DNA of 64,000 nt from Zopfochytrium polystomum (taxonomy: Eukaryota; Chytridiomycota; Chytridiomycetes; Chytridiales; Chytridiaceae), in contig JAIVFJ010000074.1 in NCBI GenBank assembly GCA_025765615.1, positions 214,458-278,457 on the forward strand, in the 5' to 3' direction. Positions 1-11,757 of the stretch are shown here, one piece after another. Under the pieces are notes generated by a model. The model was not told the origin of the DNA and made no database searches. It was given only the letters and a program-made list of their open reading frames with translations. Positions within the stretch are counted from its first letter, which is position 1. Each line of letters starts with the position of its first letter. The position numbers and the translations under genes were made by a program.

Positions 1-592
1 CTGGGAACGGCGGGGGTACCGCGGTGGTTGATGACGAAGAGGAGGAGGTGGAGGCGGTGCTGGCGGCGCGTGCGGTAGTGCTGGATTTGGACGAGGCCAC
101 CGCGAGGCGGGCCTCCTCGGCCGTCATCAGCAGCGGCTGGCTGCCGTCGTCCCTGGGTAGGCCGAAATCCTGCAAATAAAAAACGTATTGCGGCGTGTAA
201 GGAGCGTGGTTAGCTAGATTTCACGCTTCTGTAAACTGCCGGCAACACTGGAAGGAGCTAAACGATCTGCGATCTGTTGCCCCTCCGTCGAAGGATACAC
301 CCCGACTCGCCACGGGTCGCGTGCCTGTCGATCTGCTGTCGAATCGATCGATGCATCGCGCTGGATCCATCACTCATCCTCTTCGTCCTCCCAGGCGTGC
401 GAGGGGCGGGACGCAACTCCGCGAGCGATCCTTTGGCAAACTGCGGCTGGGCGTGCGCGCGACACCCCCCGACTGCAGACGCGAAGAAGGGACGACGCAA
501 AGACGCACCATGTTGTCCACATCAAAGTCCGAGTCGTCGTCTTCGATCGTGACGCCGCCGAGGTCCTTTGCTTTGCCTTTACCGCCGCTCAT
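1..592 (-). CDS. 5' part of an unrecognised acidic, Ser-rich protein (runs off left edge)
   Basis: Two exons can be read on the minus strand. The first coding exon (592-509) starts at an ATG and encodes 28 residues beginning MSGGKGKAKD and ending in an acidic stretch (EDDDSDFDVDNM). It is followed by a GTGCGT donor. A TTTGCAG acceptor opens the second exon (169-1) in phase 0, which reads DFGLPRDDGSQPLL and then a Ser/Thr/Ala-rich run without a stop to the window edge. The intron would be about 340 nt and pyrimidine-rich. I do not recognise a family; the acidic N-terminus followed by a Ser-rich linker fits many nuclear or regulatory proteins. Another exon inside the intron cannot be excluded. 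Confidence 0.5.
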
Positions 593-1373
593 CGTTAGGC
601 TTCGGCCGGCCTGGGAGAAGTGGTGGTGGGACGAAGGGGAATTCCTGGGATTCCTCCTCTTGTCTGTCTGCGTTTTCTTCTTCTCTCCTCCTGAAATCTT
701 CTCTTTTTCGTCTCATGCTGATGGGCCTCTCGCTCTCCGATCGCCCTTTTTCTTTCCGCTCAACCAGCCGCAACACATTGTAGCGCCATTCGTCATACGT
801 CGAAGGACGGTTGAACTTCAGAAGAGTCCTTCCAGTAAATAGGTTTCCATGACGGGGCGATGCAAGTCCAAGGAGATATTTTTACGGAAGAAGGAATGAA
901 ATACAATCGAGGTGAACGTTTCACACCCCCACTTACAAATAACTCATTCTGCGACTAGAGAGATCCCGTGAATTTCCCTTCTTTCTTGTACATGTAGAGA
1001 CTTTTTTGGAAGAACCGCAAAAGGCGTTCCTTTTCCCAGAAGTTTGCCAAAAGGAACCGCTTCCATCCACGTTTTTCTTTTCGGAACTGCAACACACATT
1101 CGCTATTAATGATGTTGAGCCAATGATCTCCTTCCGCTGCTTGGTATATACAAGTTTTAGTCCGGAGAGAACACCGAAAAGAAGGAAAAGGAGAACCTTG
1201 CTGAGGGTTTGGTTAGACACAAGAAGAGCACCGATATTTCTGATTCAGATGTTGTTGCAAGAAAGTTAAGAAAGTTGAAGCAACATGAATCAACTATGTA
1301 GGAGAGAGCTTGTGAAATTCAAGACCCGATGATAAGATTGATTAGAATTGACCGTTATGGCCCACCAAACATA
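593..1373. other. Intergenic DNA, no gene seen
   Basis: The first 300 bases upstream of the left-edge gene are T/C-rich, as expected for its promoter and 5' UTR. Composition then becomes AT-richer. The short open frames here have no protein-like composition or convincing splice sites. Confidence 0.5.
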
Positions 1374-1682
1374 GTGTGAAGTACTCGAGGGAACGCTCGA
1401 ACGAGTCGTAGACGCCAACGCCGATCGGGATCGTGGTGGTGAAGCCGTCGTCGAGGAGCTCTTTTGATTTGGCCAACAGTCCCGTGTAGTTGAAACAACC
1501 TTGGCCTTCGTTGAGGTTGTTCCTGTATTTTATCAAAAACCAACTAATATTTCAAAACCGAAACGACAGTATCCGCACTATCCGAATCGGGGCCGGCACA
1601 TAAAAAGTGGACCTCAACGATATCGACACTCGCATCACTCGGCTTTGTGATATCGGGGCACCTGGCCTGTGGCGGGCCAACT
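1374..1682 (-). pseudogene. Possible gene relic: two exon-like minus-strand fragments
   Basis: A TTGTGACAG acceptor near 1683 is followed on the minus strand by an open stretch containing CPDITKPSDASVDIVEV. A second stretch after an AAATACAG acceptor (from 1522 down) contains LNEGQGCFNYTGLLAKSKE and then IPIGVGVYDSFERSLEYF. Both are clearly richer in GC than the surrounding AT-rich island and have a coding-like amino-acid mix, while the spacer between them carries stops. No start codon, stop context or further exons could be joined. I do not recognise the family. It may be a truncated or captured gene fragment in a repeat island, or exons of a gene whose remainder is lost. Confidence 0.3.
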
Positions 1683-2681
1683 GTCACAAGAACTTAACCA
1701 CTCAAAGGACCACCCTTAGTTTGCTATTAAGGATTCAAATCAATACAATATCACGGTTATTGGCCCTCCATAGGCACTGCATTGTATAGTCGAGTGGCAA
1801 CAACGTCGCACCTGTGGCAAGGTTTGATTTGTCTGGTCAATGCTTTACTCTTGACCCAATCTGAGTTGAGATCCTGAAGTGCTGAATCAAATCGTGGCGA
1901 CTGACTGCGCAAATACGGCAAATGCCAAATGGATTGAACTTCTGAAATACTTTGAAACATCCGGTGAAAGAGAGAATCAGATAAATTACTCTCCTTTCAT
2001 TTTGCTTTCCAATTTCGTTGAATACAGTATGCACCACATCAATTCGACCACAGATTTGTCGCCACTGTGTTATGCCTCATTGCCTGTGAGATTTTGTTTA
2101 AGCATGAACTTAAAAAGGTGGGGATGATTGCATTTTGGCGCAAGTGGATACTTCCCTGTGAGCTGGACAATTTCTCCAATTCTGTACTTCCACTTCTGCA
2201 TTTGCGAAACTTGCATTTACCCGCTGACAAGCGCTATTATATGGGATCTCATAATGGTCACCCGGCGATTTCATGGCTCCGTCTGACTCTGCACTGGATT
2301 GCCCGCAAGCTGAAACCCATCCTCAATGGTTTAGTGTTACAAAGTAAAACTTCCAGCCTTTCTTTAGAATAACTACTTTTTGCAAAAAACTAACGACATC
2401 TGTTGGGGATTGCACCTGGTGTGTCAAAAGAGCACCAACGGACTTGAGTTGGCATGGAGAAAGAAAGCTTGTTTACAGTGTGAGCCCTTTTCTTGTTATG
2501 AGCGAAGCGCCCTTTGTTGCCAAAGTAAATGGAGGCCAGTGCTTTCAGACAGATTGGTCTTAGTGCAGAACACCCTTTGCTTGTACGAGCAAAGTGCCCT
2601 ATATAAATGAGGTATTGACCTGAGGTAGAGCTTCAAGAGCATTGCAGTTCAAGGTAGAGTGTATTGTTATGAATCACCCTC
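1683..2681. other. AT-richer repeat-island DNA, no gene supported
   Basis: This stretch lacks coding composition. It holds a TATA-like TATATAAATG near 2599 and two short similar segments (GAGCGAAGCGCCC near 2500 and GAGCAAAGTGCCC near 2587) that suggest decayed repeat structure. No protein family was recognised on either strand. Confidence 0.4.
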
Positions 2682-2900
2682 TGGAAACCTCTGGAACCTT
2701 CTAGAACATTCCTTCATGGAACCTTCTGGAACCTTCTGGAACCTTCTAGAACATTCTTTCATGGAACCTTGTGGAACCTTCTGGAACCTTCTTTGCTTTC
2801 CTGACTTGTCTTGTTGTCATTGGTATCATGGTATTACTAATTGCTCTTTCTGGAACTTTCTTTGAGTCTTGACAAGGAACACTCTCAAAAGGTATAAAAG
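2682..2900 (+). promoter_or_regulatory. Heat-shock-element array with downstream TATA box
   Basis: Between 2694 and 2756 the trinucleotides GAA and TTC alternate at 5-bp spacing (starts 2694, 2699, 2704, 2709, then 2719, 2724, 2729, 2734, 2739, 2744, 2749, 2754). More units follow at 2764, 2774, 2779, 2784 and 2789. This is the nGAAnnTTCn geometry bound by trimeric heat-shock factor. About 100 bp further on is TATAAAAG at 2893-2900. No recognisable coding sequence follows within 500 bp, so the module may drive a non-coding RNA or be the promoter part of a transposable element. A purely tandem-repeat origin of the pattern is possible; the conjunction with a TATA box favours function. Confidence 0.55.
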
Positions 2901-3434
2901 GGGGATGGGGGACCTGTCCCATCCCTCAAGTGAATTATTGTTTCCAATACAATCATCACTCCTCTCAGTTCCTTGTCTGCCTTGTCCTGTCCTGCCCTGT
3001 TCCTGACATGTATGGTGACTCAGATAACAGTAATGGTTTTTGTTTGTTGTACTCAAGGAGAGAGAGAGCAGGCAGATGTGATCAGATCTGGGCTTCTCTG
3101 GACCTGCTCGGGCTCTCCCTTTTACACCGCAGGTGGTCTCAGGAATCAGACTTTGGTGATATCCTTTTAGCTCTGAGAGATAGAGTTTTGACTTTGAGGA
3201 GCCTGGAGGCAGGCATGACATCATTGTTGCATCACACTCCATGGAGTTCTGTGTGCAACGAAGTAAATCAGGCTCCCTGTCAAGCTCCTGTTATCATTCC
3301 TATCAAGTTGCTGGAGTGAAGCACACTGATGTGGTCTACCCAGACTGTTGATTGAAACAACTTCTAAGCACTAGTACAGTGTCAAAGAGTGGGAGAAGTG
3401 TAGATAACCCTGGGACCAGCCTGAATGTCATCTT
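2901..3434. other. Putative transcribed leader downstream of the HSE module; no gene
   Basis: The sequence after the TATA box has no ATG-initiated frame with protein-like composition. It ends at the 5-bp direct repeat that flanks the solo LTR. Confidence 0.35.
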
Positions 3435-3847
3435 TGTAAACAGTCTACTCTGAGTGAGTGAGGGAAGGAGTGAATAAAGTGGAAATGTGTGTTTGTGGGT
3501 GGTCCTTCTCCCCAACTTGGAGAGAAGAGAAAAAAAACTCTGCTATGAATTATGGATACATGATGATGATATACACGCTGTAATAGTTGCTAGGCAAGCG
3601 TGACCGGCACAGAGGAAAAACTTCACCTATATTTTCTGCTTGAGCAGAGGACGAGGAAAACTGTTAACACTGGGTTTCCGTTCCACTTAATACTCAGAGT
3701 ATTTGTCAACAGCACAAGCCAGCGCCCAGGTCTATATTGGCAGTGGCTCGCTCTCCCATGGGCATTGTGAGAATGATAACTGACAGTCACAATAGGTTCG
3801 GGTCCATCTTGTGCCTCTTGCTGCTAACCAGTCAGTTCCGCCTAACA
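3435..3847 (-). mobile_element. Solo LTR (413 bp, TG...CA) with 5-bp target-site duplication
   Basis: The element begins TGTAAACAG and ends CCTAACA, so it has the TG...CA termini of an LTR. It is flanked by the identical pentamer ATCTT at 3430-3434 and 3848-3852, a perfect 5-bp target-site duplication. The same sequence occurs inverted at 4197-4583 and again at 32706-33117. The minus-strand label is relative to those two copies. No gag or pol sequence lies between the two adjacent copies, so this is best read as a solo LTR left by recombination. Confidence 0.8.
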
Positions 3848-4196
3848 ATCTTAACTCATCTTTACTCTTGAAGACAGGTCAGAGGATCTTAAAATGTATG
3901 GGTAATATGTGCAAACTCCAACAAGATCGGCAGTAGCAAACTCTTGCTTTCACGAGCTTGAACAGCTTTGAATCTGAAATTTAGTTTTTCTGATTCTCAA
4001 GTATCGTACATAATGTATTTGATATAGTTAAGCATATGATTATGGAGAGGTTTGCGCTCAGAAACTTTGTGCGAAATGCGTAACCTTTGTAAAAGTTACA
4101 AACAGGATGATGAACCCTCCATGTGTGCTTAGCATTTCCCCTGGAATTCCAGGACGCCAAGGTTCTTTGAGAGCACTGAATGCTCCCTGGATCAGG
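3848..4196. other. Spacer between two inverted LTR copies
   Basis: This 350-bp AT-rich spacer separates the inverted LTR copies and would form the loop of a large hairpin. No coding sequence is seen. Confidence 0.5.
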
Positions 4197-4583
4197 TGTT
4201 AGGCAGAACTGACTGTTTAGCAGTAAGAGGCACAAGACAGACCTGAACTTGTTGTGACTGTCAGTTATTGTTCTACATGGTGCCCATGGGAGAATGAGCC
4301 ACCATCAATGCAGAACCAGGCGCTGGCTTGAGCTGTTGACAAATACTCTGAGTACATAGTGGAACAGAAACCTGGTGAAAAAAATTTTCTTTCTCCTCTA
4401 CTCAAGCAGATAATATAGGAGAGGTTTTTACCCTGTCTGGATCACACTCGCCTAGTGACTATTACAGCATGCGTATCATCATCTTGTATCAATTATTCAT
4501 AACAGAATGTTTCTCTGTTGGTGTGAAGGACCACCCAAAAACACACATCTCCACTTCATTCACTCCTTCCACTCCCTCACTCC
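4197..4583 (+). mobile_element. Second copy of the same LTR, inverted and 3'-truncated
   Basis: It starts TGTTAGGCAGAACTGACTG and follows the 32706-33117 copy closely through AAATACTCTGAGTA and ATTATTCATAACAGA. Similarity stops near 4583, before the terminal CA, so the 3' end is truncated or diverged. It is the reverse complement of the solo LTR at 3435-3847. The five bases before its TG are TCAGG. Confidence 0.75.
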
Positions 4584-4958
4584 AACGCTGGCGGATGCAC
4601 TTAGGGGGAATAAAGTGAAACGAAAGCACTGCAGAGAGATGAGATATTGTGGGTGGTGGAATGGAGAATGAGAGCAGCAAGAAACATCAATAATACCAGA
4701 ATCAAAGAACTTTCCTTCCAATTGAATTAACTAACTTGGTCAAAACTTCTCGCTGCTCCAGAGTGTGAGACAAAGGGAGATGTGCAACAGTGTCCAGGGG
4801 GACAGAGGACAGCAACCGGGCCAACACGGAGACGGAAAAAAAAAAAAAGAAAGAAAGAAAGAAAGGAAGAAACGAAAAGTACATTGCCGTCGCAGCAAGG
4901 GAGACGGACAGAGCGACCAACTGGCAGTCAGCCAGACACGCAGACCGACCGACCGAAG

Positions 4959-5010
<52 letters not shown>

Positions 5011-5170
5011 GCCAGACAGCAAGCAAGCAATAACGGCACCAAGCTGAGCAACAAGAGAGAGTCCAGCTTGCCGTCGTCATCATCATCATCATATCATCGT
5101 CGGCTCCATACCAACCCCTCCCTTACACCCTGCCTTTCCTTCCCCCCATCCCACGCTACCCTCCCTCGCG
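4584..5170. other. Leader/5' region of the zinc-finger gene
   Basis: The sequence passes from the repeat island into a purine-rich leader with an A-run near 4838 and the GACA microsatellite, then a C-rich stretch just before the start codon. No separate gene is seen. Confidence 0.4.
4959..5010 (+). repeat. (GACA)n microsatellite
   Basis: About thirteen tandem GACA units lie in the probable 5' UTR of the downstream zinc-finger gene. This is a simple tandem repeat, not a CRISPR-type array. Confidence 0.9.
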
Positions 5171-8100
5171 ATGATGGGAACTCGGGGGGACGATTTCCTT
5201 GGAGACCCCTCGCGCAACAATCGGATCTCGGACCAGTTCATCATGGACGTCACGCAGATGGCCGCTGTTGCCGCGGCCGCCTCCGCCGCCCCCTCGTCTC
5301 CTTCCATCCGCTCGCTGCACCGCCAAGACATTCGTATGTCCGACCAGTTCCTGCTCTTCCCCGGCGTCAAGTCGTCCAGTGTCATCATGGAAAACACCCC
5401 ATTCGCCGCCGGCAGAGAGTCGATGTTGAGTATGGAGTCGCAGACCTCTGTGTCGACTGACGTCGACATGGACAGCCATGTTCAAGCAGCGGACAGCAGA
5501 ATGCACAGCGGCGACGGGACCGGCAACAGCAACGCGGCAACTGCTGCCACCGCCCTTGATACTGCCTTCAAGGGTGACGCCAGCGGCAGCAGCAGCAGCA
5601 GCAGCACCCCCACAACTGCCGCCGGTGCCATCGCATCCGTCGACGGCAACTTCGTTAACCATGCCAACAGCACCCAGTCCCTCTCGCAAAACATATCTAT
5701 TCCTCCGCTGGTTGGAGACGTCGATGCCTCTAACATGAGCTTCCTCGCGGCGCAGCCTGGCGGCGGTTGGCCCCTTCAGGCAGATCTGCTCTCCTTTGCC
5801 CTTCCACCCTCGGACCTATCCTCGCATCTGGGCAGGGGCGATGCGTCAGCACCTGGAGGTACGAACGGGACCATGTTCTACTCGCTACCGAGGAATCAAG
5901 TCTTTCAGCACCTTCCAAAAGAGGATTCCGGCCAATTTGCAGTCCCCCCCAGGTCTTCTGCTTCGCTCCCAAGACCCGCGTCAAAGATCTCAAGCGACGA
6001 AAGCGGCGGCGGGTTTAGCTTTGGCGACTTCTTTCCGACTTCGTCAACGCACCCGCGATCGGGCTCAGCCGCGGCTGTCGCTGCAGACTTCACTTCTTGG
6101 CAACTCGGAACTGCTGGTCTCGCAGCGAACACGGCATCGCCTTTCCTGGTTTCAAACAACGTCGCAGATGCTGTTCCCCAGCCATCACCGTTGGCGCAGC
6201 CTGTTCTGGACCAAATGGTCCCTTCCCCCGCACCGTTCGCACCTCAGACGATGGACCTGCAGCAGACAGCGGCGCTCGTGGCACAGCTTCTGCCGACAGA
6301 CACATTTGGCCTTACCCAGTCGATCTCCGCCTCCCCTTTCCTCGCTCCTGGCCGTGGCAACCAAGACTTAACCCATTCTCCGTTGGGATCGGCAGCCCCT
6401 ATTCTACCATTGCAGATTACTACCAACCTCATGGATAACGGGCAGCTCGAAATGCCCATCTCAGAATTTGACTTTCAATCGTTAACATCTTCGGCTGGCA
6501 TGCCCGATCAGATGATTTCCACGACCGAAATGGCAACGACCGGCACTCAATCGTCTTCCTCCGGAACCCTCTTACCAACCAGCCGCCGCCCTTCCGTCTC
6601 GGCTGCCCATGTGACACCGGCAGTCGCCCCGTCACCTCAGTTGGTTTCTCTCACATCTCCCGTGCTGACCCCGACGCCGACTCCAAGCTCGGCTACCTTG
6701 GAGAGATTTCCAGCCCTCGCAGCAAAAGCTGCAGCTGCTATTGATTCCTCAATCAAATCATCAGGCTTACCCGTGACCGCCGCTTTTCACAAGTATTTCC
6801 CGCAAGGCCATCAGATGGTTCAAAGCAACCCTCCAGGTGAGTTTCGTGGAACCGCAATGGGCGTTCGGGTTCTTAGAAGTTTACTTTCGTCTGAACAACG
6901 CTTGCAGATGTCATCATGAGTCCCGCTGTACAACCCCAAGCATCGAATGATCCCCCAGCGACGACAAGTGATAGTTCAGCCGCTCTTGACGTATTTTACG
7001 ATCATTTGCGCTGGGTGACCCGTTCGAACGCGAAGCAGGGGAACGACAACACAGATCCAAACTTTTCCGACGGCGAAGATGATCTGGATGTTGACGACGA
7101 TGCGATGTCTACAAACTCCAATGATCCAATAATAGATCCCAAGCTCCTTTCAGCGATGTTAGCAGCCAGCATGGATGACCAGTCAGCGTCGCTGGCAATG
7201 GCCGCTATGGCCATCAAAGGAAATCGGCGAAGAACAGCCCTTCTTCAGCAGCATCTGGCTGAGCAGTGGGCCAAGACTGCCGAGAGTGGCGGGCAAAATT
7301 CTGGGCGGCCTGCGTCTCAAGACATAACACAAAAGTGCTACGTTTTCGTAAACGAGACCGAGAACCTTCTCCAATCTGATCAGGAGGCTCCCTCATCGTC
7401 TGACGATCACACTAGCGTTAGTCAAATTGCACAAATGATTGCATCACCAACAATTGAGGGTGCGGAATCGCCACCGATGACTGTGGGTCGCACTTCCACC
7501 GTCCCACAGACGTCGTCCACTCCCGGAAGTGGTCCAACTTGCGGCGGAACGCACGCGGTTGGAAAACCCTGCGTGGCATGCGCATACGGCAAGATTGTGA
7601 GAAAGATGAAGCTGAAGCCGTCGAAGCTTTCGTCTGCGTCGAACGAGTCTCTCGCTTCCTCATACAGCAACACTGGCAGCCCGCAGCCGGCGAGCAGCAG
7701 CCCTCCGGAAATGCACAGCAGCCAAGCCAATCACCACGGAGGCCACTCACTGGCAGCCAGTGCCTCATCAGTGGCGGCCGCAGCTTTTGCCTCAATCGCG
7801 TCGATCGCGCGGCCGAATCGCGGCAATCCGCGCCGAAATGATGGCGCCGTGTCGCCCTTATCGACCGCGTCCGACACGGCTATTGGCGTTCCCATGGCAG
7901 CAACGGACGAATTCGACTCGGACGAGACGAGCTCCGACATTGAGCACCCCGCTGCGACGATGCATTCCGGTGACCGACGGCGGCTGCGTCTTTCAAAGTC
8001 CCTCAGCGAGTTGCGCGGGGCGATGGCGGATGCCATCGGCTCGGTGCCTCTTTCCGCGGACGGGATTGACGGGCTGCGCCCTCCAATGCACGCATTCCCT

Positions 8101-8445
8101 GCCACGGGCACCATCTTTTTGGGTGACGAACCTGGCACCGGCGGCGACGTCGGCAGCGGCGGCGGCGGCGCGGACGGCGCCCTCGGCGGCAACCCTGGAG
8201 GCGAGTCGCTGATCGCCGAAGCCGGCGAGCGGGACAAGCCGTTCGTCTGCGAAATCTGCGACCGGCGGTTCCTGCGAAAGCACGATCTGCGGCGGCACAA
8301 GCTCATCCATAATGAGGACGCGCCAACCGCCCGTTGCGAGGTGTGCTTGAAGACTTTCACCAGGGTGGACGCCCTCCACCGCCATGTGAGGGGCAAGCGG
8401 TGCAAGGGGCCACCGCCGGCTCCGCCGGGTACCACCGCAGTGTGA
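5171..8445 (+). CDS. C2H2 zinc-finger transcription factor
   Basis: Two exons: 5171-6836 and 6908-8445, joined through a 71-nt intron (GTGAGT...TTGCAG) in phase 1, giving 1067 residues. The C-terminus holds two zinc fingers. The first is CEICDRRFLRKHDLRRHKLIH (C-x2-C-x12-H-x3-H form; quoted in two parts: CEICDRRF and HDLRRHKLIH). The second begins CEVCLKTF and ends HRHVRGKRC, so its last ligand is Cys (C2HC). The linker between them is irregular. The rest is low-complexity Ser/Ala/Pro-rich sequence with an acidic patch (DGEDDLDVDDD) near residue 590, typical of fungal activation regions. Two fingers at the extreme C-terminus with a long disordered N-terminus resemble fungal regulators such as the Crz1/Azf1 group, but I cannot name an orthologue. 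The start is the first of two adjacent ATGs. Confidence 0.85.
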
Positions 8446-10038
8446 ATCGCGTGATAGCGTCGTCGGTAGGGGGAGAGGCTGGCTACAGCTGGTGCTGAGT
8501 GGCCTCTCCGCCTGTTTGCCGCGGCGTTTCGACGGGCGGGGCGTCAGATAATGTCAGTGCTGTACGTCACCTGTTCGTTGTGTGTGTGCGTGTGAGGTGT
8601 GTCGGTGAAAGCTGGTGTAGTGGATGTAAGTTGATGGGTGAACGTTTTACACTTGTTTATCACGCTTTTAATTGCATATGTTGTTCTCGCGTATCCTCCA
8701 CTTCCTTCTACATTCACCACTTCAACCGTGACTCAATTCACTCGCACAGTCTTTCTCCAGCTGTCATTCCAAATATCGAATCCTGCTCCCCTTTGGTCTT
8801 TCTTTTTTTTTTTTTTTTTGTTTCACAGTGCCCGACTTTCCTCTTCGCCTCGCAGACTCCACTCACTCCCACAATTATCCCCAACAACTTCCATTATTTG
8901 ATATAAAAAGCCTTTCTTGCTTTCTCTCACTTTCTTTCCCTTTCTCTGAAGCACCCCCCCTTCCGTCCTCCCTCTTTTTTCCATTGTCTGAATTCCTTCT
9001 CCTGCTCATTCACTGCAACACCTTATTCTTTTTTTTTTCTCCCTCTCCCTCTCTTTGTCGTCCTCTTCGTCGTCCTCTTCGTCCTCTTCTCCTTCTTCTT
9101 GTTCCACATCTTCTCCATCTTCTTCATTCCCCTCCTCTTCCTCTTTTTTTTTTTCCTTTTCTTTTTGTTCCCTTTTCCTCCCGCGCTCTTCCCGCCCCGA
9201 ACACAACAAATTTCAAACGACATCCAGTGTCTCTCCATCCCTTCGTCACTCCTAACGTTCGTTTTTGTTGTTGACTTGTTTCTTATTTCTTGCTTTTTTT
9301 TTTTTCTTCTTGTTTTCCCGCACACCAAATCCTTGCGCTGGCTTCAGCTTGTCGGCAATTGGCAAACACCCAACCTCCACCTAGACTTTCCTTCGGACCA
9401 TTTTGTTTTTTTTCTTTTACCTTCCTCCCCGAGTCTTTACAACAATCCAACCACGCCAAATGTGAAACAGCCCGCGTCGAGGTGGGGGGGTGGAAAGTGG
9501 GGGGGTGGAAGGTGGCTTGGACGAATGGCGGGTTGCTGCGCTTTCCTACCCTTCCCGACGCCCCTTCTCCTCCTGAAAAGCAAATGTTTTGCGGGGAGGG
9601 GGGGCTATCGGACGGGGCCTCGCACGATTTCTTTTTGTTGTTGCTTGGTTGGTTGGTTGGGGGGGCGGTCGCTGTGCTGTGGGAGCTTGTGCTGTGGGAG
9701 CTTGTCGCTGTGCTGTGGGAGCTTGTCCCGGCGGGTGAGGCCGACGTGTTTGTCCGTGGGGCGAGAGACAACGGTCTCGAGTTTTCGTAGATTGAGACGT
9801 GAGAGAGAAAAGAGAGAATGCGAGAGAGAGAGGGAGAGAGAGAGAGAAAGAGAGTGAGGGTGTGCGTGACTTGGAGACAAAAGAGAGGGACAGAGACAGA
9901 GAGACCTATAGTGAGAGACTGCTTGTGTGTGTGTGAGGCTGAGTGATATGGCGAGAGTGAGCGATAAGTCATCTTGAGAGAGTGAAAGCGTTTCCCGTTC
10001 ATCGGGCATCGCGCTATCGCGCGTGGAGGAAGCCCGTA

Positions 10039-10160
<122 letters not shown>

Positions 10161-10408
10161 GCTCTCTCGCTCACCTCGTCTGTCTCAATTCACCGTCTGT
10201 CTCCGCGTCTGTGTCCGTGTTTTCGCGTACTTTTTTTTCCTTCTTTTTTTTTTTTTTAATAAACGGCGGTTGTTTTCGGTTTCCTTCCCGTTCCCGGCCA
10301 GGTTTGTTTTCCGGGCAGCTTTGTTTGTTTGGGTTGGCGCGATCGTTATTGTCCTTTGCGGTTTGTGAGGGAGAGCGACAGGGAGAGACTGAGAGACTGA
10401 GAGACAAC

Positions 10409-10445
<37 letters not shown>

Positions 10446-10606
10446 TGAGGCAGACAGAGAGAAAGAGAGAGAGAAGAGAACATAACAACACACGAAATAC
10501 GCAGTTTTCCTCTGGGTTAAAGTTTTGTCAAACCTGAATGCTGTCTCTGTCGCATGTGCCAGCTCACATACGGACACACACACAAAACTTATACACACAG
10601 CACATA

Positions 10607-10646
<40 letters not shown>

Positions 10647-11376
10647 CCTCTCTCTCTCTCTGACTCCATGTCTCTCCCCAGTCCGCCCACAGCCGTCTGT
10701 CGGTCGCCCTTCTTCCGCGCTTTCTTGGCGTTCTCGTTCTCGCGCAGCAGCACTATTTTACTGCGCCTGTCCCGCCGCCGCACTCTCTCCCCCTTTTTTT
10801 TTTTCCTCTCTGTGTACTCTCTCCAACTCATTCTCTGGCCCCCCTCCCTCCTCCTTCAACAACAACTCGTAAACATCGACTCCACCCTCGTTCCACTCCT
10901 CAAGCAGAAACAAAATCTCCATTCTCGCCGTCCACAAAACACTCTATCCCCCCCGTGCTAACAACTCGCACCCGGTCGCCCAAGCGCCTCCCTCACACCA
11001 CTCAACACCCCCCTTCGACACGCTTTCCTTGACGTAGAGCTGAATAGAGCGTTAAGCGCAGTTTCCCTTCGGCCGTTGTTTCAAGCCCCACCCTCTGGTT
11101 CGTATTTTTGTTTTTCGGTCAGACTTTGCAAGGATCGCTCTCGGTTTTTACGCACACACGCCTAACAAAAGACCACACACAAAATCACACACGCACACAC
11201 ATTCTCTCTCTCTCTCCCACACACACACACACACACGCTTTCTCACAACCGCACCCTCTCTCGACAACAAGATTTCTGTGATAGATTTAGACTAGACCGT
11301 TCTCCGCGCAACCGGCGCAGTGCGCTCCCTCCCTCGTGGTGAACTCTCGCTTCACCGTTAAAGTAAGTGGCCTTGA

Positions 11377-11378
<2 letters not shown>

Positions 11379-11456
<78 letters not shown>
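11379..11456 (+). repeat. (CT)n microsatellite
   Basis: About 39 CT units, located some 300 bp upstream of the mucin-like start codon. Confidence 0.95.
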
Positions 11457-11458
<2 letters not shown>

Positions 11459-11757
11459 TGGTTCTTGTTTTTGCTTGCCGTTTGCGGCGGGCAATCGTGT
11501 CTGTGCAGCATGTTTGTGTGTGCGTCCAAAATTTGAGGGACCTGCGCCCGTGGCAGACAAACTGGCTAGGCCTGACTGGAGCTAAAGCTCACACTCGCAA
11601 TCTTGCACTGTCCACTTGTCCTACTTGCACCAACTCTAACCAACAAAACCCCCCAACCACGCTAACACACTTCCTTTGCGTTCCCTCTCCATTTCATAAA
11701 CGCCCAGGTTGCACTTGTACTCCCTCCTTCGAGCAAGTTTCCCCAGAACAAAAGAGA

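Noticed and set aside
1879..2372. Two overlapping plus-strand frames in the left island
   Set aside because: Composition is not coding-like, they do not share a frame, and no family was recognised.
4959..5010. CRISPR-like regular repeat
   Set aside because: It is an uninterrupted tetranucleotide microsatellite with no spacers, in a eukaryotic genome.
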